Shown piece after piece: positions 52,166-61,742 of a DNA stretch of 64,000 bases. The notes under the pieces are model-generated. The model searched no databases, had not been told where the DNA came from, and saw only the letters and a program-made list of their open reading frames with translations. The DNA comes from Paraburkholderia sp. (GTDB lineage: Bacteria > Pseudomonadota > Gammaproteobacteria > Burkholderiales > Burkholderiaceae), in the NCBI RefSeq assembly GCF_024281035.1, contig NZ_JAMXLH010000052.1:62001-126000 (forward strand). Reading direction: 5' to 3'. A program made the translations under genes and the position numbers. Position 1 is the first letter of the stretch. Each line of letters starts with the position of its first letter.

Positions 52166-53647
52166 ATGAAGTTTGCCCAATCGGTTCATCACGCCGCGTT
52201 GCGCGGGCACGAAACCCGCCACCGTCTGCCCGCCTTGCGCAGCCTTGCGATATCGGTCGCGGTCGCGTTCGCCACGCTGGCGAGCGGCGTTGTAGAGGCG
52301 CAGTCGAATCCCGGCGCGCCCGAAGCCGACCTCGCCATCAAGGCGCAGCCCGCCGACTTCTGGACCGGCTTCTGGACCCGCGAGACCATGCTCGGCGACA
52401 TGGGCGGCCTGCGGCCGTGGCTCGGCAAGTACGGGGTTTCGTTCCAGCTGACCGAGACGAGCGAATATCTGGCGAACCTGCGCGGCGGCCTCCAGCGCGG
52501 CGGCGCCTATGACGGCGTCACCACGGCGACGGTCCAGGTCGACACGGGCAAGGCGCTCGGCATTCCGGGCGGCCTCTTCAATGTCAGCGCACTGCAGATC
52601 CACGGCTCCAACCTGAGCACATCGCATCTCGGCACGCTGAACACCGCGAGCGGCATCGAAGCGCAGGCAACGACGCGTCTGTGGGAGATGTGGTACCAGC
52701 AGTCGTTTCTCGACGACCGGGTCGACGTGAAGGTCGGCCAGCAGAGCATCGACCAGGAATTCTTGACGAGCCAGTATTCCGCGCTCTTCGTCAACACGAT
52801 GTTCGGCTGGCCCGCACTGCCGTCGTACAACATGCCGTCGGGCGGCCCGGCCTATCCGCTCGCGGGTCTCGGCGTGCGCGCACGCGCAAGGATCACGCCT
52901 TCGCTGACCGGCCTCATCGGTGTGTTCGACGGCGATCCGCTCGGCAACGACCCGGCCAACCTGAGCGGCACGAACTTCAACCTTCACAACGGCACGATGG
53001 TGATCGGCGAGTTGCAGTACACGATCAACCAGCCCGCCGAGGGCGACGTCGTGACGACGACGGGCCGCGGCCTGCCGGGGACCTACAAGGTCGGGTTCTG
53101 GTACAACAACAGCACGTTTGCCGATCAACGCTTCGACAACACCGGCCTCTCGCTCGCGAATCCCGCGACGACCGGCATCCCTGCGCAGCATCACGGCAAC
53201 TACAGCATCTACGCCGTCGCCGACCAGACGGTGTGGCGCCAGGGCGACGACGGCCCGCGCAGCATCGGCGTGTTCGCGCGCGTCATGGGCGGGCCCGGCG
53301 ACCGCAACCTCGTCGATTTCGCTGCGAACGCAGGCGTCGTGCTGAAGGCGCCGTTCGCCGGACGCGACAACGACAGCGTCGGCCTCGCCGCCACCTATAT
53401 CAAGGTCGGCGGCCACGTCCACGATCTCGATCTCGACAACCGCTTCTTCCTGAACAGCCCGTACGGCGTGCGCACCCAGGAAACGACGCTCGAAGCGACC
53501 TATCAGTACCAGGTCACGCCGTGGTGGCAGTTGCAGGCCGACGCGCAGTACACGTTCAACGCGGGCGCGGGCCAAAACCCGCAAGACCCGCAAGCGCCGC
53601 TGCGCAATACGTTCGTGATCGGCATGCGCACCAACATCACGTTCTGA
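52166..53647 (+). CDS. OprB-family outer-membrane porin
   Basis: A 493-residue outer-membrane porin of the carbohydrate-selective OprB type. A signal peptide (hydrophobic 24-45, cleavage near VEA-QS) is followed by a short linker and many alternating beta strands with Gly/Asn/Asp turns, ending in the outer-membrane C-terminal Phe of NTFVIGMRTNITF. QLTETSEYLANLRGGLQRG and VKVGQQSIDQEF are OprB-like. It is the first gene of a probable operon with a secreted propeller and a DyP peroxidase, behind a Fur-box-like promoter. So despite the family name its cargo is more likely related to iron, haem or an oxidised substrate than to sugar. Confidence 0.82.
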   Translation: MKFAQSVHHAALRGHETRHRLPALRSLAISVAVAFATLASGVVEAQSNPGAPEADLAIKAQPADFWTGFWTRETMLGDMGGLRPWLGKYGVSFQLTETSEYLANLRGGLQRGGAYDGVTTATVQVDTGKALGIPGGLFNVSALQIHGSNLSTSHLGTLNTASGIEAQATTRLWEMWYQQSFLDDRVDVKVGQQSIDQEFLTSQYSALFVNTMFGWPALPSYNMPSGGPAYPLAGLGVRARARITPSLTGLIGVFDGDPLGNDPANLSGTNFNLHNGTMVIGELQYTINQPAEGDVVTTTGRGLPGTYKVGFWYNNSTFADQRFDNTGLSLANPATTGIPAQHHGNYSIYAVADQTVWRQGDDGPRSIGVFARVMGGPGDRNLVDFAANAGVVLKAPFAGRDNDSVGLAATYIKVGGHVHDLDLDNRFFLNSPYGVRTQETTLEATYQYQVTPWWQLQADAQYTFNAGAGQNPQDPQAPLRNTFVIGMRTNITF

Positions 53648-53771
53648 TCGCACCCGCCGATGCAGCTTGTCGGCAAACCGTCCCATGCCTAACCCCAAGT
53701 CCTCGCCCGCTGCAACGTCGCCAGGCGCCACGCTCGCGACGCGGCACAACGGCGAGGCCCGGAGATTCACG

Positions 53772-54941
53772 ATGAAACACACCACGCGCACCCTCTTTTA
53801 TCGCACGGCACATGCCACCCGCGCGGCGCTCGCACTCGCTGTGGCAGCCGCACTCGGCGCCGCGCCGGCCGGCGCCCACGCCGATCCGCAGGGCCTGCTC
53901 GAATCCATCCATCACCACAGCACGCTCATCAACACCGTTCCCGACAACGGCGACCAGAATCCGTACGCAATCGCCGTGGCGCCGGTCAGCGCGGGCACGG
54001 TCAAGCAGGGCGATGTGCTTGTCGACAACTTCAACAACGCGGCCAACCTGCAGGGCACCGGCAGCACCATCGTCGACTACCACCCCGACACGCAGCAGAT
54101 GTCGCTCTTCGCCTCGATCCCGCGCGACCTCAAGGAGTGCCCGGGCGGCATCGGCCTGTCGACCTCGATGACCATGCTGAAATCGGGCTGGGTGATCGTC
54201 GGCAGCACGCCGAGCAACGACGGCACGACGAACACCAAGGGCGCCGGCTGTCTTGTCGTGCTCGACAGCAGCGGAAAAATCGCCAGGACGATCAGTAGTG
54301 CGAATATCAACGACCCGTGGGGCAACATGGCCGTGGTCGACCACGGCGATCACGCCGCAGTCTTCGTGAGCAACGCGGGCTTCGGCGTCGGCGGTACAAG
54401 CGGCACTGGCGGAGAACCGCCCGTGTCCGAGCATGCCACCGTGCTGCGCCTCGACCTCGACATCCCGAACGGCGAAGCGCCGGTCGTCAGGCGCGAAACG
54501 GTGGTGGCGAACGGCTTCGGCGCGCAGGCCGACAAGGACGTGTTCCTCGTCGGGCCGACGGGGCTTGCGCTATCCGCCGACAACAAGCTCCTCTACGTCT
54601 CCGACGCGATCGGCAACCGCATCAACGTGATCGACGATCCGCTGACGCGCGACACGAGCGCAGGCGTTGGCCGCCAGCTCACCGCAGACGGCCTGCTGCG
54701 CCGCCCGCTCGCGATGGTCACGACGCCGCAGGGCCACCTGCTCGTCACGAACGCGCTCAACGGCCAGGTCGTCGAAATCGACCCGGTTGCCGCGAAACAG
54801 CTCTACGCGCGCTGGATCGACGCCGACAAGGCGCAGACGCCGCCGGGCAGCGGCGACCTGTTCGGCATCGCGATGAATCCGGCGGGCGACGGTTTCTACT
54901 ACGTCGAAGACGACGTCAATACGCTTGTGCTGGCCCACTGA
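53772..54941 (+). CDS. Secreted beta-propeller (NHL/SMP-30-like) protein
   Basis: A 389-residue exported protein. A signal peptide (about 1-37, AHA-DP cleavage) is followed by repeated short blades with patterns of the type QGDVLVDNFNNAANLQG, SGWVIVGSTP, DHAAVFVSNAGFG and NKLLYVSDAIGNRINVIDD, that is a six- or seven-bladed propeller like NHL or SMP-30 proteins. The ATG at 53772 follows GGAG; the longer frame upstream is not homologous. It sits between the porin (124 bp) and the DyP peroxidase (2 bp), so it is translationally coupled to the latter. It may bind the peroxidase substrate or its product in the periplasm; this is inference. Confidence 0.75.
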   Translation: MKHTTRTLFYRTAHATRAALALAVAAALGAAPAGAHADPQGLLESIHHHSTLINTVPDNGDQNPYAIAVAPVSAGTVKQGDVLVDNFNNAANLQGTGSTIVDYHPDTQQMSLFASIPRDLKECPGGIGLSTSMTMLKSGWVIVGSTPSNDGTTNTKGAGCLVVLDSSGKIARTISSANINDPWGNMAVVDHGDHAAVFVSNAGFGVGGTSGTGGEPPVSEHATVLRLDLDIPNGEAPVVRRETVVANGFGAQADKDVFLVGPTGLALSADNKLLYVSDAIGNRINVIDDPLTRDTSAGVGRQLTADGLLRRPLAMVTTPQGHLLVTNALNGQVVEIDPVAAKQLYARWIDADKAQTPPGSGDLFGIAMNPAGDGFYYVEDDVNTLVLAH

Positions 54942-54943
54942 TC

Positions 54944-56263
54944 ATGCCCATCGAAGACTCCCATGACACGCCCGAGCGGCTCGCCCGGCGCAACTTTCTG
55001 AAGACCGGCGGCGCTGCTGTCGCCGCCGGAACCGCACTGGGTGCAACGCTTGGCCTGAGCAGCGTCGCGCAGGCGGCCGTACCGGCGCAACGGCACGCGG
55101 CCAGCGCCGATCCGATGCTCGCCGTCGAACCGTTCTACGGCGAACACCAGGGCGGCATCGTCACGCCGCAGCAGGCGCACACGTATGTCGCCGCGTTCGA
55201 CCTCACCACTGCCTCGCGCGACGACGTGATCAATCTGCTGCGTGCGTGGACCCAGGCCGCCGCCCGCATGACGCAGGCGCAGCCTGCCGCTTCGCTCGAC
55301 GGCATCGGCGACGATCGCGCCGCGCCCGATTCGGGCGACGCGCTCGGCCTCGGACCGGCCGGACTCACGGTGACGTTCGGCTTCGGCCCCGGTCTCTTCA
55401 CCTCGGAAGGCAAGGACCGTTACGGGCTCGCGCACAAACGCCCCGCCGCGCTCGTCGATCTGCCGCGCTTCAACGGCGACCAGTTGATCGCCGCGAAAAC
55501 GGGCGGCGACCTCTTCGTGCAGGCCTGCGCGAACGACGCGCAAGTGGCCTTTCACGCGGTGCGCCAGCTCGCGCGAGCGGGCGACGGCATCCTGCGCATG
55601 CGCTGGGGCCAGGCCGGTTTCCTCTCGGGTCCGCGCAAGGAGACGCCGCGCAACCTGATGGGTTTCAAGGACGGCACCAACAATCCACCCACCGCCGATC
55701 CGAAGCTGATGAACCAGTTCGTCTGGGCCACGGCGGCGGACGCGCCGTGGATGCAGGGCGGCACCTACACGGTGGTGCGCCGCATCCGCATCACGCTCGA
55801 ACACTGGGACCGGACGGAACTCGGCTTCCAGGAGCAGGTGTTCGGCCGCCGCAAGTACAGCGGCGCACCCATCGGCAAGCACCACGAATTCGACGCGGTC
55901 GATCTCGACGCGCAGGACAAGGACGGCAATCCGCTCATTCCCGACAACTCGCACGTGCGCCTGTCGAATCGCGCGTCGAACAACGGCGCGCAGATCCTGC
56001 GCCGTTCGTACTCGTACAACGACAGCACCGACTTCTACATCGAGCGCTGGCCGCCGTGGCGCCAGGAGACGGAATATGACGCGGGGCTCATTTTCGTCGC
56101 GCACCAGAGCGACCCGCGCACGGGCTTCATTCCGATCAACGAAAAGCTCTCGAAGTTCGACCTGATGAACCAGTTCACGACCCACGTGGGCAGCGCCGTT
56201 TTCGCGTGCCCGCCGGGCGCGAAGCCCGGCTCGTTCATCGGCGCGGAACTGTTTTCGGCTTGA
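54944..56263 (+). CDS. Tat-exported DyP-type peroxidase (EfeB-like)
   Basis: A 439-residue haem peroxidase of the DyP/EfeB family. A twin-arginine signal (RRNFLK at 15-20, hydrophobic 24-45) directs it to the periplasm folded. Family residues are the distal GFKDG (Asp243), the proximal haem ligand in SHVRLSN (His337) and catalytic ILRRSYSY (Arg353/354). It closely resembles EfeB, but the efeU/efeO permease and periplasmic genes are absent; a porin and a propeller take their place. The start at 54944 is just 2 nt after the propeller stop. It may extract iron from haem or oxidise a dye-like substrate. Confidence 0.88.
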   Translation: MPIEDSHDTPERLARRNFLKTGGAAVAAGTALGATLGLSSVAQAAVPAQRHAASADPMLAVEPFYGEHQGGIVTPQQAHTYVAAFDLTTASRDDVINLLRAWTQAAARMTQAQPAASLDGIGDDRAAPDSGDALGLGPAGLTVTFGFGPGLFTSEGKDRYGLAHKRPAALVDLPRFNGDQLIAAKTGGDLFVQACANDAQVAFHAVRQLARAGDGILRMRWGQAGFLSGPRKETPRNLMGFKDGTNNPPTADPKLMNQFVWATAADAPWMQGGTYTVVRRIRITLEHWDRTELGFQEQVFGRRKYSGAPIGKHHEFDAVDLDAQDKDGNPLIPDNSHVRLSNRASNNGAQILRRSYSYNDSTDFYIERWPPWRQETEYDAGLIFVAHQSDPRTGFIPINEKLSKFDLMNQFTTHVGSAVFACPPGAKPGSFIGAELFSA

Positions 56264-56374
56264 TTTGAAGGTCGGCTTGAAGTCTGCATGGCCGGGTGAA
56301 TCACGTGCCGTCTTCATCGACGACCAGCACACGCGATGAAAATTCCGCGCCCCGGCGGGCGGCGAAATCTTCGT

Positions 56375-57244
56375 CTACGCGCGCTGACGCGGCACCGAGA
56401 GATCCTGCATCATCTGCTGCGCGAAGTAATCGCAGGTGGGGCGATTCGACTTCACGCTGCGCGCAACGACGATGTCGAGCGGTTCGATCTTCGGCAGCCC
56501 TTGCGCCTCGCCGAATATCGCGACGCCCGGCGGCACGCTGCAACGCGTGAGCGCCACCACGGCGATGCCCGCCTCCACCGTCGCCAGCAAGCCCGTGAGG
56601 CTCGCGCTGGTATAGGCCGCGCGATAGCGGATGCGCGCCGCGTCGAGTGCGGCCACGGTATGCGCGCGCGCCACGCTGCCATGCTCGTAGAGCCCCACCG
56701 GCAGCGGCGACATCGCAACGGTTGCGGGATCGTTCGCGGAGCCCACCCACACCATGTCCTCGCTGCGCACGAATTCGCCGCGCAGCTTGCGGTCGCGCGT
56801 GACGAACGCGAGATCGATCTTGTTGTCCGCCAGCATCGGCCCGAGCGCGACGCTCTGCGCACAGACGATTTCGATCTCCACATGCGGATACAGCATCGAA
56901 AAACGCCGCAAGACCGGCGACAGCAGCGCCGCCATGTAATCGTCGGGGGCGCCGAGCACCACGCGCCCGGTCACCTCCGGGCGCACCAGCGCCGACCACG
57001 CCTCCTCCTGCAGATCGAGCGCGCGCCGCGCATATTCGAGCAGCGTGTTGCCCGGCCGCGTGAGCGCGAGATTGCGCGTATCGCGCGTGAAAAGCGTCGT
57101 GCCGAGCATCTGTTCGAGCCGCTTGACCTGCATGCTCACCGCGGCCTGCGAGCGGTGCACCGCGACCGCGGCCCGCGTGAAGCTACCCGCGTCGGCGACG
57201 GCAACGAAGGTGCGCAGCAGATCGAGGTCGAATTCGGGGTTCAT
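56375..57244 (-). CDS. LysR-family regulator
   Basis: A 289-residue LysR-type regulator: HTH (about 5-65: DLDLLRTFVAVADAGSFTRA, RSQAAVSMQVKRLEQMLGTT) and a two-subdomain effector region (about 90-285). It is divergent from an EamA transporter, with 126 bp of AT-rich DNA between, the usual layout of a LysR regulator and its target. The frame is open well upstream of 57244 on the minus strand, but similarity starts here. The effector is unknown. Confidence 0.92.
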   Translation of the reverse strand: MNPEFDLDLLRTFVAVADAGSFTRAAVAVHRSQAAVSMQVKRLEQMLGTTLFTRDTRNLALTRPGNTLLEYARRALDLQEEAWSALVRPEVTGRVVLGAPDDYMAALLSPVLRRFSMLYPHVEIEIVCAQSVALGPMLADNKIDLAFVTRDRKLRGEFVRSEDMVWVGSANDPATVAMSPLPVGLYEHGSVARAHTVAALDAARIRYRAAYTSASLTGLLATVEAGIAVVALTRCSVPPGVAIFGEAQGLPKIEPLDIVVARSVKSNRPTCDYFAQQMMQDLSVPRQRA

Positions 57245-57370
57245 GCGAGGCTCCTGCGCGGTTCGCGATTTATCAGCGGCGTTGATGGAATTTTTCAATT
57301 TAATTCGTTTGCCGACAGCCCGCAACTGACGAATACTGGCGCGGTTCCCACTGCCCTTTCTTCGCCACGG

Positions 57371-58306
57371 ATGCCACGCATGCACGCCGATCACCACGCC
57401 AGCCAGAAACAAGGCGTCCTCATGCTCGCCAGCGGCGGGCTGCTGATGGGCACCATCGGCATCTTCGTCGAGGAAGCGCGGCTCGGCGCGATGACGCTCG
57501 TGTTTTTCCGCTGCCTCTTCGGCATGCTCGCGCTCGCCGCGTATTGCCAGTACAAGGGCTGGCTTTCGCCGCGCCAGTTCACGCGCCGCACGTTCGCGCT
57601 CGCGCTCGTTTCGGGCGTGCTGATGGTCACGCAGTGGGTGGGATTCTTCGATTCGATCCATCGCACGAGCATCGCCGTCGCAACGGTCGTCTTTCATGTG
57701 CAGCCGTTCTGGGTCGTGCTGATCGGCGCGGCGCTCTTTAAGGAAAAGCTGGGCGCGGATCGCCTCGGGTGGATCGGCATCGCCTTCGTCGGGCTCGTGC
57801 TCGCTTCGGGTGTCCTCGCGCAAGACAACCTGCAAGGCCATCCGCGCTATCTGATCGGCGTCGCCGAGGCGCTGGGCGGATCGGTGCTCTATGCGAGCGT
57901 CACGCTGATCGCCAAGCACCTGGGCGATTTCCGTCCGCATCTGCTCGCGCTCGTGCAATGCGCGGTCGGCACGCTGTGCCTGCCGCTCATCGCACCGTTG
58001 TTCGCGCCGCTCGAATTCACGCACATTTCCGCCGCGCAGTGGGGCTGGCTCGTCGGCATGGGCGTACTGCATACGGGCCTTTCATACGTGCTGATTTACG
58101 GCGCCCTGCCCAAGCTCACGACACCCGTGATCGCGGTTTTGCTGTTCGTCTATCCGCTTACGGCGATTGCCGTCGATGCGCTCGTCTACGGCCGCGCACT
58201 CAGCGTGCCGCAGCTCGCGGGCATGGTGCTGATCGTAGCCGCGAGCCTCGGCGTCAACCTCGGCTGGCGTCTGTTTCCGCCGGTGCTCGCGAGAATGCGG
58301 CGCTAG
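57371..58306 (+). CDS. EamA-family transporter (DMT superfamily)
   Basis: A 311-residue inner-membrane protein with ten helices in two EamA repeats (GGLLMGTIGIFVEEARLGAM, FFRCLFGMLALAAYCQY; second half YVLIYGALPKLTTPVIAVL). It probably exports a metabolite or amino acid. Starts at 57371 and 57380 are both possible. It is divergent from a LysR regulator that likely controls it. It is followed by the mdcH pseudogene in the same direction after 68 bp. Confidence 0.88.
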   Translation: MPRMHADHHASQKQGVLMLASGGLLMGTIGIFVEEARLGAMTLVFFRCLFGMLALAAYCQYKGWLSPRQFTRRTFALALVSGVLMVTQWVGFFDSIHRTSIAVATVVFHVQPFWVVLIGAALFKEKLGADRLGWIGIAFVGLVLASGVLAQDNLQGHPRYLIGVAEALGGSVLYASVTLIAKHLGDFRPHLLALVQCAVGTLCLPLIAPLFAPLEFTHISAAQWGWLVGMGVLHTGLSYVLIYGALPKLTTPVIAVLLFVYPLTAIAVDALVYGRALSVPQLAGMVLIVAASLGVNLGWRLFPPVLARMRR

Positions 58307-58374
58307 ACGCCTGCGCCTGGCGCGGCGCGTGCCCACGACGGCGCGCGGCTCATTGCCGATCCGTGGTGCACGCC

Positions 58375-58914
58375 ATGAGCCTCGCCTGCCTGTTTCCGGG
58401 CCAGGGGGCGTAAAGTCCTGGCTTCCTGCATCGGCTGCCCGCGCATTCCGTTGTGTCCGCCACGATCGACGAAGCATCGGCGGCGCTCGACGACTTCACC
58501 GTCCGCGCGCTCGCGGCGGGCGCGCGCAAGGCACAACATCTCGCCATTTCAGTTACTTCGCATTACGAATTACTGGCGGACGCAGCCGATCAACTGATGT
58601 CCTGGTCGCGCGATATTCCCTTTCACGCGCCGCACGGCGTCTATATCGACAACCGTGGAGGGCGCCCGCTCCACAGCGGCGAAGCCATCCGCGCGGATCT
58701 CGCAACCAACATGCGCTACACGGTACGCTGGTTCGATGCGCTCACGGTGATGATGGAGTCGGGTGCGAGCGTGCTGGTCGAGGCGCCGCCGGGGCAGGTG
58801 CTCACCGACATCGCGCGCGAGCAGTTTCCTGACGGGACGGCGCTCGCCGCCTCAAGCTTGCCGTTCGACCGGCTGACCGGGATCGTGCGCCGACGCCTCG
58901 CTCAGGGCGACTGA
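58375..58914 (+). pseudogene. mdcH: mdcH pseudogene: malonate decarboxylase epsilon subunit relic
   Basis: The first twelve codons (MSLACLFPGQGA) match the start of MdcH/FabD-type malonyl transferases. A TAA at 58411-58413 stops the frame, but the same frame continues with SPGFLHRLPAHSVVSATIDE and then the C-terminal part (AAGARKAQHLAISVTSH, IRADLATNMRYTVRWFDA, VEAPPGQVLTDIAREQFPDG). The family is about 300 residues; only 179 codons remain, so roughly 120 residues including the catalytic GxSxG region are deleted internally. A Gln codon (CAA) changing to TAA would need only one transition. The other mdc genes are absent here. It is a broken remnant. Confidence 0.8.
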
Positions 58915-58935
58915 ACGCATATCGACAATGACGCG

Positions 58936-58966
58936 TTTATGCGCATAAAACTTTTTTAATTTTTTT
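58936..58966 (+). terminator. AT-rich terminator-like element after the mdcH pseudogene
   Basis: A perfect palindrome TTTATGCGCATAAA (58936-58949) is followed by TTTTTT-AA-TTTTTTT (58952-58966). It resembles a weak intrinsic terminator; the local sequence is unusually AT-rich. Confidence 0.5.
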
Positions 58967-59050
58967 AGCGCTAGAGCAACATGCACGCACCGAGTCAGCG
59001 AATTTCGTCAATCGCCGCCCATCTGACGACAATTTCCGCCAAATAGACCG

Positions 59051-59647
59051 CTATTTCCGCAAACCCGGCACGATGACACGAAATGTCAGATTGACCCGTT
59101 CGCCGCTCACGGCCGGTTCCTTCGGCACGCGATGACGCCACTGCGCCTGGGTTTGACCGCGCATCACGAGCAAGCTGCCGCTCGTGAGCCGGAACGAGCG
59201 CACGACGCCGGTCGCGTTGTGGCGCAAGTCGAAGCGCCGTGTCGCGCCGAGGCTCACCGACGCAATCACCGGCTCCGCGCCCAGTTCGGGTTCGCGATCG
59301 GCGTGCCAGCCCATGCTGTCGATCCCGCTCCGGTAGCGGTTCAGCAGCACGCTGTTGAAACGCACGTCACAGAGCGCATCGACGGCATCGCGCAGTTCGG
59401 CCACCGCGGGCGTCCACGGCTGCGGCACATTGCGAATACCCGAGTAGACATAGACGGCATCCGGCTCGCCGAGCCACGCGGTGAGCCGTGGCTGATCGAC
59501 CCAGCCGCCAGGCGTGCGAATACGCTCCTGCCGCCAGCGGGTTTCGGCGACGATGCGCGCGAGCATGATCGTCGCCTCTTCCGGTGAGAGCCATGCGGGA
59601 TACCAGGCGACGTCGGGTTGCGGCGCGTCGTCGAAGAGATCGAACAT
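59051..59647 (-). CDS. AlkB-like 2-oxoglutarate/Fe(II) dioxygenase
   Basis: A 198-residue member of the AlkB family, which removes alkyl groups from DNA or RNA bases by oxidative demethylation. Family features are TAWLGEPDAVYVYSG, FNSVLLNRYRSGIDSMGWHA, the iron ligands His and Asp in WHADREPELG and the distal His in WRHRVPK, with the 2-oxoglutarate Arg in RVNLTFR. The ATG at 59647 starts the homology; an upstream start (59725) adds a non-homologous tail. It stands alone. Which alkyl lesion it repairs is not predictable. Confidence 0.9.
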   Translation of the reverse strand: MFDLFDDAPQPDVAWYPAWLSPEEATIMLARIVAETRWRQERIRTPGGWVDQPRLTAWLGEPDAVYVYSGIRNVPQPWTPAVAELRDAVDALCDVRFNSVLLNRYRSGIDSMGWHADREPELGAEPVIASVSLGATRRFDLRHNATGVVRSFRLTSGSLLVMRGQTQAQWRHRVPKEPAVSGERVNLTFRVIVPGLRK

Positions 59648-59750
59648 TGGAATGTTGGAAGCCGTGACGCGAAGGCTATCGGGAAAATGAGTGCAGTGTC
59701 GCACGTCGCCGTACGGCTCGCTCACCCGCCAGGCGCTCCGCGCACGGCGC

Positions 59751-60068
59751 TCAGAAAAAGAGCGCGATATAGAACACCACTGCGCCGATCAGCGCACCGA
59801 CAAAGCAGAAGCCCTCGGGCGTGGCATCGGTCGTGCGTGAGCGCAGCCAGCCGCCCACGAAACCGAAAAGACCCGCGATGCCCAGCGCGACGAACACCAT
59901 CACGACGTAAAACAGCGCGCTGCGGCCAAGCTCCAGGATATCCGCGCGTCTCACGCCGAAATACAGCGCCAGCGCCATGACCGAAAGCACGACGAGCGGC
60001 AGCATGACGTGGCTGCTTTCGTAACCCACACGATGATGTTCGTGCACAACAGGCTTCGTGACTTTCAT
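59751..60068 (-). CDS. Small three-helix membrane protein
   Basis: A 105-residue unrecognised protein with a short cytoplasmic N-terminus (KVTKPVVHEHHRVGYESSH) and three hydrophobic helices (about 21-40, 48-70, 81-104). GGGGGAGACAGG precedes the ATG at 60068, which makes it likely real. No motif identifies a function. It is convergent with nothing and lies 103 bp downstream of the AlkB-like gene on the same strand. Confidence 0.7.
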   Translation of the reverse strand: MKVTKPVVHEHHRVGYESSHVMLPLVVLSVMALALYFGVRRADILELGRSALFYVVMVFVALGIAGLFGFVGGWLRSRTTDATPEGFCFVGALIGAVVFYIALFF

Positions 60069-60455
60069 GACCTGTCTCCCCCCGAGAGCGCCCAACACTG
60101 CGCGGACGCCAATTTGAGGATAGTTCATGGACAGGTGCCGTTCAATGGAGGTTTAACAGGACGTTTAATAGTCCGATGTACCACACGGTCACCCGATGCT
60201 GCGTCGCACGCACCGAACTGCGCTGCCGATCGATTTACCTACGATGTGTGATACGGGCGGCCAACGCGCTGGACAGTTAGTTGCGATTCAAGCCGCCGCC
60301 CTACCCGCTTCGCCAGCCCGCCGTTTGTCTCGCGCCGTGCTCCGGCAGGCGTCGGCGCTTATCGGTAAAATGCATCGCAGCCCGCACGCCGGGCATTTCG
60401 CGGCGCCTGCCCCCGCGCCCGCCCTTGCCTCCGCCTTTGCCTCCTTTGGCCTGCC
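60069..60455. other. 387-bp intergenic region, no convincing gene
   Basis: Divergent region between the small membrane protein and the metallophosphoesterase. Short open frames lack ribosome binding sites. A TAAAAT near 60366 is compatible with a -10 for the plus-strand gene. No hairpin with a T run is seen. Confidence 0.45.
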
Positions 60456-61613
60456 ATGCCACGACTCCGCTTCCTCGTCCGCTTCATCATCATTGGCGTA
60501 TTGCTGCACGTCTACGTCGGGCTGCGGCTGATTCCCGATCTGCCTGTGCCCGCAGCGGGCAAGTGGCTCGCGGCGCTGTCGCTCGTGCTGTCGTGTGTCC
60601 TGATCCCGCCAGGCATGCTCTCGCGCGCGATCAAGCACCAGTGGCTCGGCGACCGCCTCGCATGGGCGGGCATGCTTGCCATGGGATTCTTCTCATCGCT
60701 CCTCATGCTCACCATCGCGCGCGACGTCGTACTGGCCTCGCTGATGACATTCGACGCGCTGTGGCCTCATCTCGCGAATCTCACCCACTGGCGCACCGGC
60801 AGTTCGGCCGCGGTGATCGGGCTCGCGCTGCTGTCGAGCGCGTTCGGGTTCTTCAACGCACGGCGGCGCGCGCCCGTGCGCGCCGTCGACGTGCCGATCC
60901 GCGGCCTGCCCGCCGCGCTCGACGGCCTCACGATCGTCCAGCTCAGCGACATTCACGTCGGATCGACCATCAAGCACGATTACGTCGAAGCGATCGTGCG
61001 CGCCGTGAACCAGCTCGAACCGGATATCGTCGCGATCACGGGCGACGTGGTGGACGGCAGCGTCGCGCGGCTCGCAAGTGACACGGCGCCGCTCGGCAGG
61101 CTGGCCGCGCATCACGGCGTCTATGTGGTCACGGGCAATCACGAGTATTACTCCGGCGCCGATGCATGGATTGCCGAATTCCGCCGCATCGGCCTCACGG
61201 TGCTGATGAACCAGCACGTCGTGATCGAGCATCGCGGCGCACGCCTCGTGCTCGCGGGTGTGACGGACTACACCGCCGACCATTTCGATCCCGCGCAGCG
61301 CAGCGACCCGGCAGGCGCACTGGCGGGCGCCCCCGCGGATGTCGATACGCGCGTGCTGCTCGCGCACCAGCCGCGCTCGGCTCACGCCGCCGCCGATGCA
61401 GGCTTTACGCTGCAACTCTCCGGCCACACCCACGGCGGCCAGATCTTTCCGTGGAATTTCCTCGTGCGGCTCCAGCAGCCGTTCACGGCGGGGCTCTCGA
61501 AGCTCGGCAGCCTGTGGGTCTATACGAGCCGCGGTACGGGCTACTGGGGGCCGCCCAAGCGGCTTGGCGCGCCTTCGGAGATCACCCAGGTGCGCCTTGT
61601 CGGCGCGCACTGA
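60456..61613 (+). CDS. Membrane-anchored metallophosphoesterase (YaeI-like)
   Basis: A 385-residue protein with four N-terminal hydrophobic helices (about 5-25, 38-60, 70-95, 115-135) and a C-terminal calcineurin-like phosphoesterase domain (about 158-385). All metal-site motifs are visible: QLSDIHVG, AITGDVVDG, VTGNHEYY, LAHQPRSAH (late His) and SGHTHGGQIFP. The domain is therefore likely active, probably on a cell-envelope substrate such as a lipid pyrophosphate or on c-di-nucleotides; the substrate is unknown. It lies 130 bp before the AI-2E-family gene in the same direction. Confidence 0.88.
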   Translation: MPRLRFLVRFIIIGVLLHVYVGLRLIPDLPVPAAGKWLAALSLVLSCVLIPPGMLSRAIKHQWLGDRLAWAGMLAMGFFSSLLMLTIARDVVLASLMTFDALWPHLANLTHWRTGSSAAVIGLALLSSAFGFFNARRRAPVRAVDVPIRGLPAALDGLTIVQLSDIHVGSTIKHDYVEAIVRAVNQLEPDIVAITGDVVDGSVARLASDTAPLGRLAAHHGVYVVTGNHEYYSGADAWIAEFRRIGLTVLMNQHVVIEHRGARLVLAGVTDYTADHFDPAQRSDPAGALAGAPADVDTRVLLAHQPRSAHAAADAGFTLQLSGHTHGGQIFPWNFLVRLQQPFTAGLSKLGSLWVYTSRGTGYWGPPKRLGAPSEITQVRLVGAH

Positions 61614-61742
61614 ATAACCTCACGGGCGCGCGGGGCGCGCACGGGTTGCACATGCCCGGCGGCCCGGGAGAGAGTCGCCGGTATCATGAGCGGCAGCGTC
61701 ATCCCTTTCTTCTTCGTCCGCCCCCACAGGAACCCACCGCCC

